A stretch of DNA of 64,000 nt from Streptomyces sp. NBC_01241 (lineage in GTDB: Bacteria; Actinomycetota; Actinomycetes; Streptomycetales; Streptomycetaceae). The notes under the pieces were generated by a model. It saw only the letters and a program-made list of their open reading frames with translations. It was not told where the DNA came from and made no database searches. The translations under genes and the position numbers were made by a program. Below are positions 46,590-53,897 of the stretch, one piece after another. The DNA lies in NCBI RefSeq assembly GCF_041435435.1, contig NZ_CP108494.1:1488001-1552000 (forward strand), given 5' to 3'. Every line of letters begins with the position of its first letter. Position 1 is the stretch's first letter.

Positions 46590-46618
46590 GTTCTATCCGC
46601 TGGGCCCCGGCCCGTCAC
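46590..46618 (-). promoter_or_regulatory. Sigma-70-type promoter giving a leaderless GNAT transcript
   Basis: GTGACG (-35) and TAGAAC (-10) are separated by 17 bp. The A of the ATG start is 8 nt after the -10 hexamer, where transcription should begin. There is no Shine-Dalgarno sequence. Confidence 0.6.
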
Positions 46619-46646
46619 CCCGATTTACCGAGTCGAGGCGCGGGCT

Positions 46647-47468
46647 CTACGGGTCGAGGTCGTTCCCGGCCCGCTCGTCGAAGGTCCGCATGGCCTTGGC
46701 GGTCACCGGTCCGGGCCCGTCGGGCAGCTCCCGGCCGTCCACCCGGTGGACGGCCTGCACATCACGCAGGGTGGAGGTCAGAAAGATCTCCTCGGCCCGT
46801 TCCAGGACGTCGAACGGCAGGTCGGTCTCCTGCGCCCCCGTCCATTCCACGGCCAGTGCGCGGGTGATCCCGGCGAGGCAGCCGGAGGCGACCGGCGGGG
46901 TGTGCACCTGCCCGTCGAGCACGACGAAGACATTGGACCCGGTGCCTTCGCAGAGCTGTCCGACCGTGTTGGCGAAGAGCGCCTCGGACGCACCGTGCTC
47001 ATGGGCGCGGGCGAGGGCGACGACGTTCTCCGCGTACGAGGTGGTCTTGAGCCCGGCGAGCGCACCGCGTTCGTTGCGCGTCCAGGGAACGGTGATCACG
47101 GCGGTGCTGTCCGGGCGGCGGCGTGCCTCCCCGAGGGCGACGACAAGGCCGGGACCGGCGTCGCCGCGGTCGGAGCCGAGCGGGGAGAGCCCTCCGGTGT
47201 AGGTGATGCGCAGCCGGCCGAGCGCCATCGGGTTGGCGTCGATGACGGCGGCGCAGGCGCGGCGCACCTCGTCGAGGTCGGGCGCGGGGAGGCCGAGGCC
47301 GCGGGCCGAGCGGGCCAGCCGGTCGAGGTGGCGGGTGAGAGCGAAGGGCCTGCCGTCGACGGTCTTGACCGTCTCGAAGATGCCGTCCCCCACAGTGAGT
47401 CCGTGGTCGAGCACGGACACCCGGGCGTCGTCGGCATCCCGCAGTTCGCCGTTGACCCAAATCCTCAT
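46647..47468 (-). CDS. pabC: Aminodeoxychorismate lyase-like PLP enzyme (PabC)
   Basis: The 273-residue class IV aminotransferase-fold protein starts MRIWVNGELRDADDARVSVL. It has DHGLTVGDGIFETVKTVDG, the PLP lysine region AGLKTTSYAENVVALARA and EGTGSNVFVVLDGQV. Next come the glycine turn SGCLAGITRALAVE and EEIFLTSTLRDVQAVHRVDG. It overlaps the pabB stop by one base (TGATG), which supports the role of converting aminodeoxychorismate to p-aminobenzoate. A D-amino-acid or branched-chain aminotransferase activity cannot be excluded from sequence alone. Confidence 0.88.
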   Translation of the reverse strand: MRIWVNGELRDADDARVSVLDHGLTVGDGIFETVKTVDGRPFALTRHLDRLARSARGLGLPAPDLDEVRRACAAVIDANPMALGRLRITYTGGLSPLGSDRGDAGPGLVVALGEARRRPDSTAVITVPWTRNERGALAGLKTTSYAENVVALARAHEHGASEALFANTVGQLCEGTGSNVFVVLDGQVHTPPVASGCLAGITRALAVEWTGAQETDLPFDVLERAEEIFLTSTLRDVQAVHRVDGRELPDGPGPVTAKAMRTFDERAGNDLDP

Positions 47469-48520
47469 CACGCGGTCCTTCCAGTCGCTTCGTGAGCGCC
47501 CGACGCTACAGCGAGCAGCCGGGAGGCCTTCAGTTCGGTCTCGTCCCATTCGCGCTCCGGGTCGGAGCCCCAGGTGATGCCGGCCCCGGTACCGAAGCGC
47601 AGGACCGGGGCGGCCGCGGTCCGGTCGATCCAGAACGTACGTATGCCGACGGCCAGGGAGGCGGTGCGGCGGTCGGCGTCGACCCAGCCGATGCCGCCGC
47701 AGTAGGGCCCGCGCGGTGCGGTCTCCAGTTCCTCGATGATCCTGAGAGCGCTGGATTTGGGTGCTCCGGTGACGGAGCCGGGAGGGAACGCGGCGTCGAG
47801 GAGTTCGGGCCAGCCGGCCCCCTCGGCGAGCTCCCCGCGCACGGTGGAGACGAGGTGGACGAGCCCGGGGTGCTTCTCCACCACGCAGAGGTCGGGGACC
47901 GTGACCGATCCGGTGGCACAGACCCGCCCGAGGTCGTTGCGGACCAGGTCGACGATCATCACGTTCTCGGCGTGGTCCTTCTCCAGCAGATCGTCCTCGG
48001 TCCGCCCGGTGCCCTTGATCGGTCCGGACTCGATGGTCCGGCCGTTTCGCGCGAGGAAGAGTTCCGGGGACGCGGTGGCGATCTCCACGCCGTGCGCGGG
48101 CAGCCGGATCGTTCCTGCGTAGGGGGCGGGGTTGCCGCGCGCGAGCAGCGCGGTCAGCGCGTCCACGTCCGAGGCGGCCGGGTCGGGCAGTGGAGCGGTC
48201 ATCACCCGGCAGAGGTTGGCCTGGTAGACCTCGCCGGCCGCGATGTACTCGCGGATCCGCCGTACGCCAGCGGTGTACGCGGCACGGTCCAGGGACGACT
48301 TCCAGTCACCGGCCGCGGGCCCTCGCCAGCCGCCGCGCACCGGGGCGGCCACCGCCTCCGTACGTACGGAGGCGAAGCGGGCGCATACGAGGCGGCCCTC
48401 GAAATCGGCGGACACGGCCCAGAAGCCGGACGAGTCGAGGGCGGTGGGATCACTGGTCACGTCCTGCAGATCGGACGCGACGAGGCCGCCGAAGCGGGCC
48501 ATCGGGACAAGGTCGTGCAC
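47468..48520 (-). CDS. pabB: Aminodeoxychorismate synthase component I (PabB)
   Basis: The 350-residue chorismate-binding enzyme has IREYIAAGEVYQANLCRVMT, ASPELFLARNGRTIESGPIK, GTGRTEDD, ENVMIVDLVRNDLGRVCATG, FPPGSVTGAPKSSALRIIEE and GPYCGGIGWVD. PIKGT, rather than the anthranilate synthase PIAGT, agrees with PabB. No glutamine amidotransferase domain is fused, so a PabA partner must come from elsewhere. GTG 48520 is chosen for family fit. TAGACT ends 7 nt before it, so a leaderless message is possible. It is coupled to pabC. Confidence 0.9.
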   Translation of the reverse strand: MHDLVPMARFGGLVASDLQDVTSDPTALDSSGFWAVSADFEGRLVCARFASVRTEAVAAPVRGGWRGPAAGDWKSSLDRAAYTAGVRRIREYIAAGEVYQANLCRVMTAPLPDPAASDVDALTALLARGNPAPYAGTIRLPAHGVEIATASPELFLARNGRTIESGPIKGTGRTEDDLLEKDHAENVMIVDLVRNDLGRVCATGSVTVPDLCVVEKHPGLVHLVSTVRGELAEGAGWPELLDAAFPPGSVTGAPKSSALRIIEELETAPRGPYCGGIGWVDADRRTASLAVGIRTFWIDRTAAAPVLRFGTGAGITWGSDPEREWDETELKASRLLAVASGAHEATGRTA

Positions 48521-48665
48521 GCCGTTGAGTCTAGGACGGCGCACGATGACCTGCGCCGGGGCGAACGCACCTCAGCACGCTGCACAAACGCGTTTTTGTA
48601 CTGGCCCGGGAATCCGCTAGAGTTCAACACGTCGCCGGGACGCGCAAGCGGGCCGGAAAAGACAA

Positions 48666-48738
48666 GCGGACGTAGCTCAGTTGGTAGAGCGCAACCTTGC
48701 CAAGGTTGAGGTCGCCAGTTCGAACCTGGTCGTCCGCT
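48666..48738 (+). tRNA. tRNA-Gly (anticodon GCC)
   Basis: Acceptor GCGGACG pairs with CGTCCGC. The anticodon stem is CAACC/GGTTG with loop TTGCCAA, and the T arm is CCAGTTCGAACCTGG. 73 nt, discriminator T, no encoded CCA. First of a five-gene array. Confidence 0.97.
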
Positions 48739-48775
48739 CGCAGAAAGTGGGGGATCTTCCCGAACCCCCGCTCCT

Positions 48776-48849
48776 GGTGGAGTGGCCGAGAGGCGAGGCA
48801 ACGGCCTGCAAAGCCGTCTACACGGGTTCAAATCCCGTCTCCACCTCCA
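48776..48849 (+). tRNA. tRNA-Cys (anticodon GCA)
   Basis: Acceptor GGTGGAG pairs with CTCCACC. The anticodon stem is ACGGC/GCCGT with loop CTGCAAA. The 3' CCA (48847-48849) is encoded, unlike the neighbours. Confidence 0.97.
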
Positions 48850-48850
48850 A

Positions 48851-48922
48851 GGACGATTAGCTCAGCGGGAGAGCGCTTCCCTGACACGGAAGAGGTCACT
48901 GGTTCAATCCCAGTATCGTCCA
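48851..48922 (+). tRNA. tRNA-Val (anticodon GAC), copy 1
   Basis: Acceptor GGACGAT pairs with ATCGTCC. Anticodon stem CTTCC/GGAAG with loop CTGACAC. It starts 2 nt after the tRNA-Cys CCA. The body is identical to copies 2 and 3; only the acceptor stem differs. Confidence 0.97.
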
Positions 48923-48942
48923 CCGGTCCGCAAGGATCCCCC

Positions 48943-49014
48943 GCGCGATTAGCTCAGCGGGAGAGCGCTTCCCTGACACGGAAGAGGTCACTGGTTCAAT
49001 CCCAGTATCGCGCA
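48943..49014 (+). tRNA. tRNA-Val (anticodon GAC), copy 2
   Basis: Acceptor GCGCGAT pairs with ATCGCGC. The D, anticodon and T arms are the same as copy 1. Discriminator A, no encoded CCA. Confidence 0.97.
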
Positions 49015-49037
49015 CGCAGTACACGCAGGTTCACCCT

Positions 49038-49109
49038 GCGCGATTAGCTCAGCGGGAGAGCGCTTCCCTGACACGGAAGAGGTCACTGGTTCAATCCCAG
49101 TATCGCGCA
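49038..49109 (+). tRNA. tRNA-Val (anticodon GAC), copy 3
   Basis: Identical to copy 2, including the flanking ACGCAGTACA; copies 2 and 3 form a 95-bp tandem duplication unit. Confidence 0.97.
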
Positions 49110-49118
49110 CGCAGTACA

Positions 49119-49149
49119 AGCCCCGGTCGCTTCGGCGACCGGGGCTTTG
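49119..49149 (+). terminator. Terminator of the tRNA array
   Basis: AGCCCCGGTCGC and GCGACCGGGGCT form a perfect 12-bp stem capped by a TTCG tetraloop and followed by a short T run. It lies 9 bp after the last tRNA. Confidence 0.93.
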
Positions 49150-49214
49150 TCGTCTCAGCGGTACGTGCGGCGGTGGGCCCGGACGTCTTCGGTTCGGGCC
49201 CGCCGCACGTTCGC

Positions 49215-49499
49215 TCAGGAGGAGAAGAGCATGCGGCCGAAGCTCTTGTGCCGGTAGTGACCGCCGTGGTGGCCGTCGTGGTACTGGGGGGCGCCCCAGG
49301 CCGGTGCCGGGGCAACCGGGTAGGCCTGCGGGACGGGCGGGGCAGGCGGGGCCTGCTGCGTCCACTGCGCCTCGATGCGGGTCAGGGTCTCCAGTTCGCC
49401 GTAGTCGAGGAAGATTCCCCGGCAGCCGCTGCACTGCTCGATCTGTATGCCATTGCGGTTGTACGTCTGCATCTGTGCGTGGCACTTGGGACACTGCAT
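49215..49499 (-). CDS. Zinc-ribbon (TFIIB-type) protein
   Basis: The 94-residue protein begins MQCPKCHAQMQTYNRNGIQI and continues EQCSGCRGIFLDYGELETL, a zf-TFIIB ribbon with CPKC and CSGC. A Pro/Ala/Gln-rich linker and a His/Gly/Tyr-rich tail (YHDGHHGGHYRHKSFGRMLF) follow. The tail may bind metal. Function unknown. I chose the ATG, with GAGGAG 11 nt upstream, over a GTG that overlaps that site. Confidence 0.88.
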   Translation of the reverse strand: MQCPKCHAQMQTYNRNGIQIEQCSGCRGIFLDYGELETLTRIEAQWTQQAPPAPPVPQAYPVAPAPAWGAPQYHDGHHGGHYRHKSFGRMLFSS

Positions 49500-49567
49500 G
49501 GTTCGGCTCACTCCTCGCCGTCGGGTCGCCGTCCCCGGAATGCGTGCCCGGCGACGGTCGGTTCAGC

Positions 49568-50524
49568 CTACGACGGGCGCTCGGCGGCCAACTCGGGCTG
49601 GAGGGAGGCAATTCGGGCACAGGCATCGATCATCACCTGCTCCACTTCATCCGGACTCCGGCCCTCCGCCGCGGACTTGGCGAGTGCGAGCGCCGCGCTC
49701 TGCACGGTCAGGGCGCGGGCCGGGACATCCAGTTCGGGCCAGGGGTCGCCCTCGGCCCGTACGGCGGGCCCGCCCGCCGCCCGGTAGGTGTCCAGGAAGC
49801 GGAGCCAGACATCGGGGGGCAGCAGACCGGCCGCGTACCAGGCGGCGGGGCGGGCGAGGTCCCAGGCAGGGTCGCCGAGGCCCGCGTCGTCGATGTCGAT
49901 GAGCAGCCAGGGACCGTCCGGCGCGGGGTGGCGGACGAGTTGGCCGAGGTGCAGATCGCCGTGGCAGAGGAAGCCCGAGCGGTGCGGGGGCGCGGCGGCT
50001 TCGTCGCGGGCCCAGGCCGGCAGGCGGCGCCAGGCTTCGAGCACGGGGGCGGTGGCCGGTTCGCCGGGCCGGGCGGCGCGCATCCGGGCAACGGCGAGTG
50101 CGGCCTTGGCGGGCCCCCGCATGGGCGGGAGCGGGACGGTGGCCGGGGTCCGGTGCAGCCCGGCGAGCAGGACGGCGGCCTCCTCCCAGGGGGCTGCGTC
50201 GGGGTCGTCGGGGTCGACGGGCCGGCCGTGGGGCCACAGGGTGACGGGGCGGCCGTGGAGCGGGGTGGCGGGCCGGGGCCGCAGCGGAGCGAGCAGGACG
50301 CCTCTCAGGCGGGAGTCGTTCGCTAGGGTCAGACGGGTCAGCAGACCGGGGGTGTCCGTGCCGGGGGCGTGGGCCTTGGCGACGACGTGACCGCTGCGGA
50401 CCACCGTGCCGTCCGCGCGGTCCGCGAGTACGGCCGGTGGCGGGCAGGCGCAGTGGGCCGAGGGTCCGGGGTGGGCGGCCCGGTGGGCGAGGGCGCCCAG
50501 CGCGCGTACGACTGTGGTGCTCAC
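49568..50524 (-). CDS. Aminoglycoside phosphotransferase (APH)-family kinase
   Basis: The 318-residue protein has the APH/choline kinase catalytic loop FLCHGDLHLGQLV (asparagine replaced by Gln) and the metal-binding segment LLIDIDDAGLGDPAWDLARP. An N-lobe with VVRSGHVVAKAHAPGTD supplies the ATP lysine. The substrate is unknown; chromosomal Streptomyces members are usually not resistance genes. The sequence is strongly Pro/Ala/Arg-biased. The GTG start has GGGGAG upstream. Its C-terminus ends 68 bp from the zinc-ribbon gene on the same strand. Confidence 0.88.
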   Translation of the reverse strand: MSTTVVRALGALAHRAAHPGPSAHCACPPPAVLADRADGTVVRSGHVVAKAHAPGTDTPGLLTRLTLANDSRLRGVLLAPLRPRPATPLHGRPVTLWPHGRPVDPDDPDAAPWEEAAVLLAGLHRTPATVPLPPMRGPAKAALAVARMRAARPGEPATAPVLEAWRRLPAWARDEAAAPPHRSGFLCHGDLHLGQLVRHPAPDGPWLLIDIDDAGLGDPAWDLARPAAWYAAGLLPPDVWLRFLDTYRAAGGPAVRAEGDPWPELDVPARALTVQSAALALAKSAAEGRSPDEVEQVMIDACARIASLQPELAAERPS

Positions 50525-50618
50525 GGTCTCCCCCGGTGGCGGACAGGTGTGGGCGGGCCGGTCCGCGCCGGGCCCGCCAAGGAGCGTACGCGCGGCGGAA
50601 AGGTCCCGGACAGCGCGA

Positions 50619-50648
50619 TGTCCGGTCAGCTCCCCAGCTGACCGGACA
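50619..50648 (-). terminator. Terminator downstream of the 69-residue membrane protein gene
   Basis: TGTCCGGTCAGCT pairs perfectly with AGCTGACCGGACA around a CCCC loop. It lies ~90 bp after the stop and before the APH-like gene. Confidence 0.8.
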
Positions 50649-50736
50649 AACGCTGCCGTCCGCCGCACCCCCGTCCCCACGGGGTTGTTGGCCGGATGTC
50701 CCGGTCCGGACCGCTCTTCCGGACCCGGGGCGCCGC

Positions 50737-50946
50737 TCAGCGCCCCAGCATCACGCCCACGGACGACGCCTGTGTGACCACTGCGTCCCAGCCGCCGAAG
50801 ACGACTACGAGCAGGGCCGCCAGGGGAAGAACCATCGCCGTCGCCACCAGTGGGTGGCGCGTACCGGACGACGGGCGATTGCCGAACGCGGCGTGGGCCC
50901 TGCGTCCTTGCGTGCGGATCATGGTCCGCGTTGCCGTGTCCGCCAT
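50737..50946 (-). CDS. Small single-pass membrane protein, 69 residues
   Basis: ATG 50946 has a strong AGGAGAGG Shine-Dalgarno 4-5 nt upstream. The product starts MADTATRTMIRTQGRRAHAA, is basic, and has one helix (PLVATAMVLPLAALLVVVFG) with a short tail. No family recognised. It is divergent from the Ser/Thr kinase gene. Confidence 0.72.
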   Translation of the reverse strand: MADTATRTMIRTQGRRAHAAFGNRPSSGTRHPLVATAMVLPLAALLVVVFGGWDAVVTQASSVGVMLGR

Positions 50947-51588
50947 GGTTCCTCTCCTGACCGGTTGTGGAGCGGCGGGCGTGTGACCTCGGGGGACGAG
51001 TGCTGCGCCCGCCGCTTGACTCAACATTAGGGAAGCGGAGGGCGTACGACGTCATGCCCGCGTACCGAATGCCGGGCCTCCCGGAGGATGAGCCGTGGGT
51101 AGTCGATGTACTCCCCTGGGTGGAGATCGGGTGCCTGATCCCGGGGTCATCCCGGAGGGATGCCCGGAATGTCACGGATCAGGCGGACGGACGGGATGCG
51201 GTGGCCGGTCGCCGCAGGGTCCGACCGAGGCATCCGGCAGGCCGGACGACGGCCGTGACTTCACTCACTCGCCCGCGCCCCGGCTCCCGGCGGCGGGCCG
51301 GGGTGCGCGTCGCCCCAGTAGGCGCGGGCCCGTCCCTGCCGGGGCCGGTGTGCGGCGCCGGTCTCGTCGGGGCCGTGGCTCTCATGGCACCAACCTCTTG
51401 TCACCGCAACCGGTTTGAGCATCCGGCACCGTCCGGTGCACGAGCGGCCGCGGACCCACACCCCGTCACGCGCCGTGCTGCGCACCGACAATCGATCGGC
51501 GAGCGAGGGCGCGGCCTCTGAGCGCCCCGGGCGCCGGGTACGTAAGCTGTGCCTCGTCAGGCGTACCAGGCAGCGGGGATGGGCAGAC
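50947..51588. other. Divergent intergenic region before the Ser/Thr kinase
   Basis: About 640 bp with no frame that I can relate to a known protein. It contains a 6-bp palindrome CATCCC-GGA-GGGATG at 51148-51162. It must include the promoters for the small membrane protein and the kinase, but no convincing -35/-10 pair stands out. Confidence 0.4.
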
Positions 51589-52971
51589 ATGGCGATGATG
51601 CGGCTCCGGCGCGAGGACCCGCGTGTCGTCGGTTCGTTCAGACTGCACCGGCGGCTCGGAGCGGGCGGCATGGGTGTCGTCTACCTCGGTTCGGACCGGC
51701 GGGGCCAGCGGGTGGCCCTGAAGGTGATCCGCCCGGATCTGGCGGAGGACCAGGAATTCCGCTCGCGGTTCGCGCGCGAGGTGTCCGCCGCGCGGCGGAT
51801 CCGCGGCGGCTGTACGGCCCGTCTGGTGGCCGCCGACCTGGAGGCGGACCGCCCGTGGTTCGCCACGCAGTACGTCCCGGGGCCCTCGCTGCACGACAAG
51901 GTGGCCGAGGAGGGACCGCTGTCGGCGGCCGAGGTCGCCTCGATCGGGGCGGCGCTCTCCGAGGGGCTGGTGGCGGTGCACGAGGCCGGTGTCGTCCACC
52001 GCGACCTGAAGCCGTCGAACATCCTCCTCTCTCCCAAGGGCCCCCGGATCATCGACTTCGGGATCGCCTGGGCGACCGGGGCGTCCACCCTCACGCATGT
52101 CGGTACGGCGGTGGGCTCGCCGGGATTCCTGGCTCCCGAGCAGGTGCGCGGTGCGGCGGTGACGCCCGCGACGGACGTCTTCTCGCTCGGTGCCACGCTG
52201 GCGTACGCCGCGATGGCCGACTCGCCTTTCGGGCACGGCAGTTCCGAGGTGATGCTGTACCGCGTGGTGCACGAGGAACCGCAGTTGTACGACGTGCACG
52301 ACGCGCTCGCGCCGCTGGTGAGTGCCTGTCTGGCGAAGGATCCCGAGGAGCGGCCGAGCACGCTCCAACTCTCCATGCGGCTCAAGGAGATCGCGGCACG
52401 GGAGGCGCAGGGGCTGCACGAGAGCCGCCCGCCCGTCCAGCGTTCGGCGCAGGAGCTGGACCGGCCGACCGGCCGGATCGACGGCCCGTACACCGAGCAG
52501 CAGACCCGGCGTACGGCTCCTCCGGCGCCCCGCAGGCAGAAGCAGAAGCAACCGCACAGCGGCCGGCAGACCACGTCGTCGCGGGCCGGGTCGCCCCGTA
52601 CCGGTGGTTCGCGTCCTCAGCAGCATCAGCCGCCGCGCAACACGACACGGTCCGGCAAGCGCCCGCAGGGCACGAACGGGACGAACGGCCGGCCGGGAAC
52701 GCGTCCCGGGGCCCGCAAGACGTCGACCGGGCGGCGTCCCGCCAATCCGCGGCTGCTGCGGCAGCGGCTCGTCGTCTTCGTCGTGGTGACGCTGCTGGTG
52801 GCGCTGGGCATCGCGGCGGCACAGGGCTGCCAGGGGCCGGCCCGCGGGCTGGGCACGGACCGCCCCCGGGGCCAGGCGCAGAGCCAGGGCGCGGCGTGGA
52901 CCGAGCCGCAGGGTCCGAACGAGGCGCGGAGTGGGAGTCCGGGCCGAGCGCAGAGTCCGGGGCTCCGGTAG
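51589..52971 (+). CDS. Membrane-anchored eukaryotic-type Ser/Thr protein kinase
   Basis: The 460-residue Hanks-type kinase has the glycine loop LGAGGMGVVYLG (23-34), ATP lysine K45 in VALKV, the catalytic loop HRDLKPSN (137-144), DFG (156-158) and APEQ. Everything needed for activity is present. A long Gln/Arg/Pro/Thr-rich basic linker (about 280-395) contains NGTNGRPG units. One transmembrane helix (LVVFVVVTLLVALGIAAAQG) follows and a short extracytoplasmic tail with no PASTA repeats. Targets unknown. The stop lies 4 bp from the stop of the convergent methyltransferase gene, with no hairpin between. Confidence 0.93.
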   Translation: MAMMRLRREDPRVVGSFRLHRRLGAGGMGVVYLGSDRRGQRVALKVIRPDLAEDQEFRSRFAREVSAARRIRGGCTARLVAADLEADRPWFATQYVPGPSLHDKVAEEGPLSAAEVASIGAALSEGLVAVHEAGVVHRDLKPSNILLSPKGPRIIDFGIAWATGASTLTHVGTAVGSPGFLAPEQVRGAAVTPATDVFSLGATLAYAAMADSPFGHGSSEVMLYRVVHEEPQLYDVHDALAPLVSACLAKDPEERPSTLQLSMRLKEIAAREAQGLHESRPPVQRSAQELDRPTGRIDGPYTEQQTRRTAPPAPRRQKQKQPHSGRQTTSSRAGSPRTGGSRPQQHQPPRNTTRSGKRPQGTNGTNGRPGTRPGARKTSTGRRPANPRLLRQRLVVFVVVTLLVALGIAAAQGCQGPARGLGTDRPRGQAQSQGAAWTEPQGPNEARSGSPGRAQSPGLR

Positions 52972-52975
52972 CCGG

Positions 52976-53794
52976 TCAGCTCTGCGGGCGGCCCGATGCC
53001 ACGGCGTAGAACGCAACCGCGGCGGCGGCTCCCACGTTCAGCGAGTCGACGCCGTGTGCCATCGGGATGCGCACCCATTCGTCGGCGGCGACCAGGGCCT
53101 GGGTGGACAGCCCGTCGCCCTCGGCTCCGAGCATCAGCGCCACCTTGTCCATCCGGTGCGGTGCCGCCTCGTCGATACTGCTGGCCTTTTCGTCCGGGGT
53201 GAGCGCGAGGAGTGCGAAGCCCGCTTCCCGTACGGTCTCCAGGGCCTTGGGCCAGGTGTCGAGGCGGGCGTAGGGGACGGAGAAGACCGCGCCCATCGAG
53301 ACCTTGACCGAGCGCCGGTAGAGCGGATCGGCACAGTCCGGCGAGAGCAGCACGGCGTCCATGCCGAGGGCGGCGGCGCTGCGGAAGATCGCCCCGATGT
53401 TGGTGTGGTCGTTGACGGCCTCCATGACGACCACCCGGCGGGTCGTCGCCAGCAGTTCGTCGGCCGTCGGCAGCGGTTTGCGCTGCATCGAGGCGAGGGC
53501 GCCGCGGTGGACGTGGTAGCCGGTGACGCGTTCGGCGAGCTCGGGGCTGACCGCGTACACCGGGGCCGGGACCTCGTCGATGACGTCGCGCATGAGGTCG
53601 ACCCACTTCGCCGAGAGCAGCATCGAGCGCATCTCGTACCCGGCGTGCCTGGCGCGTCTGATCACCTTTTCGCCCTCGGCGATGAAGAGGCCCTCGGCGG
53701 GCTCGCGCCTGCGCCGGAGTTCGACATCGGTCAGTCCGGTGTAGTCGCGCAGGCGGGGGTCGTCGGGGTCGTCGACGGTGATGAGATCAGCCAC
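52976..53794 (-). CDS. TrmH/SpoU-family RNA 2'-O-methyltransferase
   Basis: The 272-residue SPOUT enzyme has an N-terminal substrate domain (GLFIAEGEKVIRRARHAGYE). The knotted catalytic domain has motif 1 EAVNDHTNIGAIFRSAAALG, motif 2 MLGAEGDGLS and motif 3 IPMAHGVDSLNVGAAAAVAF. The arginine in the N-x-G-A-I-F-R motif is catalytic. The target nucleotide in rRNA or tRNA is not predictable. The GTG start at 53794 is chosen because ITVDDPDDPRLRDY is the usual family start; the ribosome-binding site is weak. Confidence 0.92.
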   Translation of the reverse strand: MADLITVDDPDDPRLRDYTGLTDVELRRRREPAEGLFIAEGEKVIRRARHAGYEMRSMLLSAKWVDLMRDVIDEVPAPVYAVSPELAERVTGYHVHRGALASMQRKPLPTADELLATTRRVVVMEAVNDHTNIGAIFRSAAALGMDAVLLSPDCADPLYRRSVKVSMGAVFSVPYARLDTWPKALETVREAGFALLALTPDEKASSIDEAAPHRMDKVALMLGAEGDGLSTQALVAADEWVRIPMAHGVDSLNVGAAAAVAFYAVASGRPQS

Positions 53795-53897
53795 GGGTTC
53801 GATACTGCCTTGTCCGGTGTGTGATGCCAACGGCTTGGGGGAAGATCCGTTACCGCCGGTTACTCGGTGGGGTGCGGGCGGCGGGCGCTTGGGCCGG

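Noticed and set aside
48851..49109. Regular ~95-bp repeats suggestive of a CRISPR or VNTR array
   Set aside because: The repeats are complete tRNA-Val cloverleaves; spacing reflects tRNA gene duplication.
48666..49149. Integrative element attachment site at the tRNA array
   Set aside because: No integrase or duplicated tRNA 3' end lies next to the array; downstream genes are ordinary chromosomal ones.
49568..50524. Antibiotic-resistance aminoglycoside phosphotransferase
   Set aside because: It only shares the general APH/choline-kinase fold; no biosynthetic cluster or resistance context is present.
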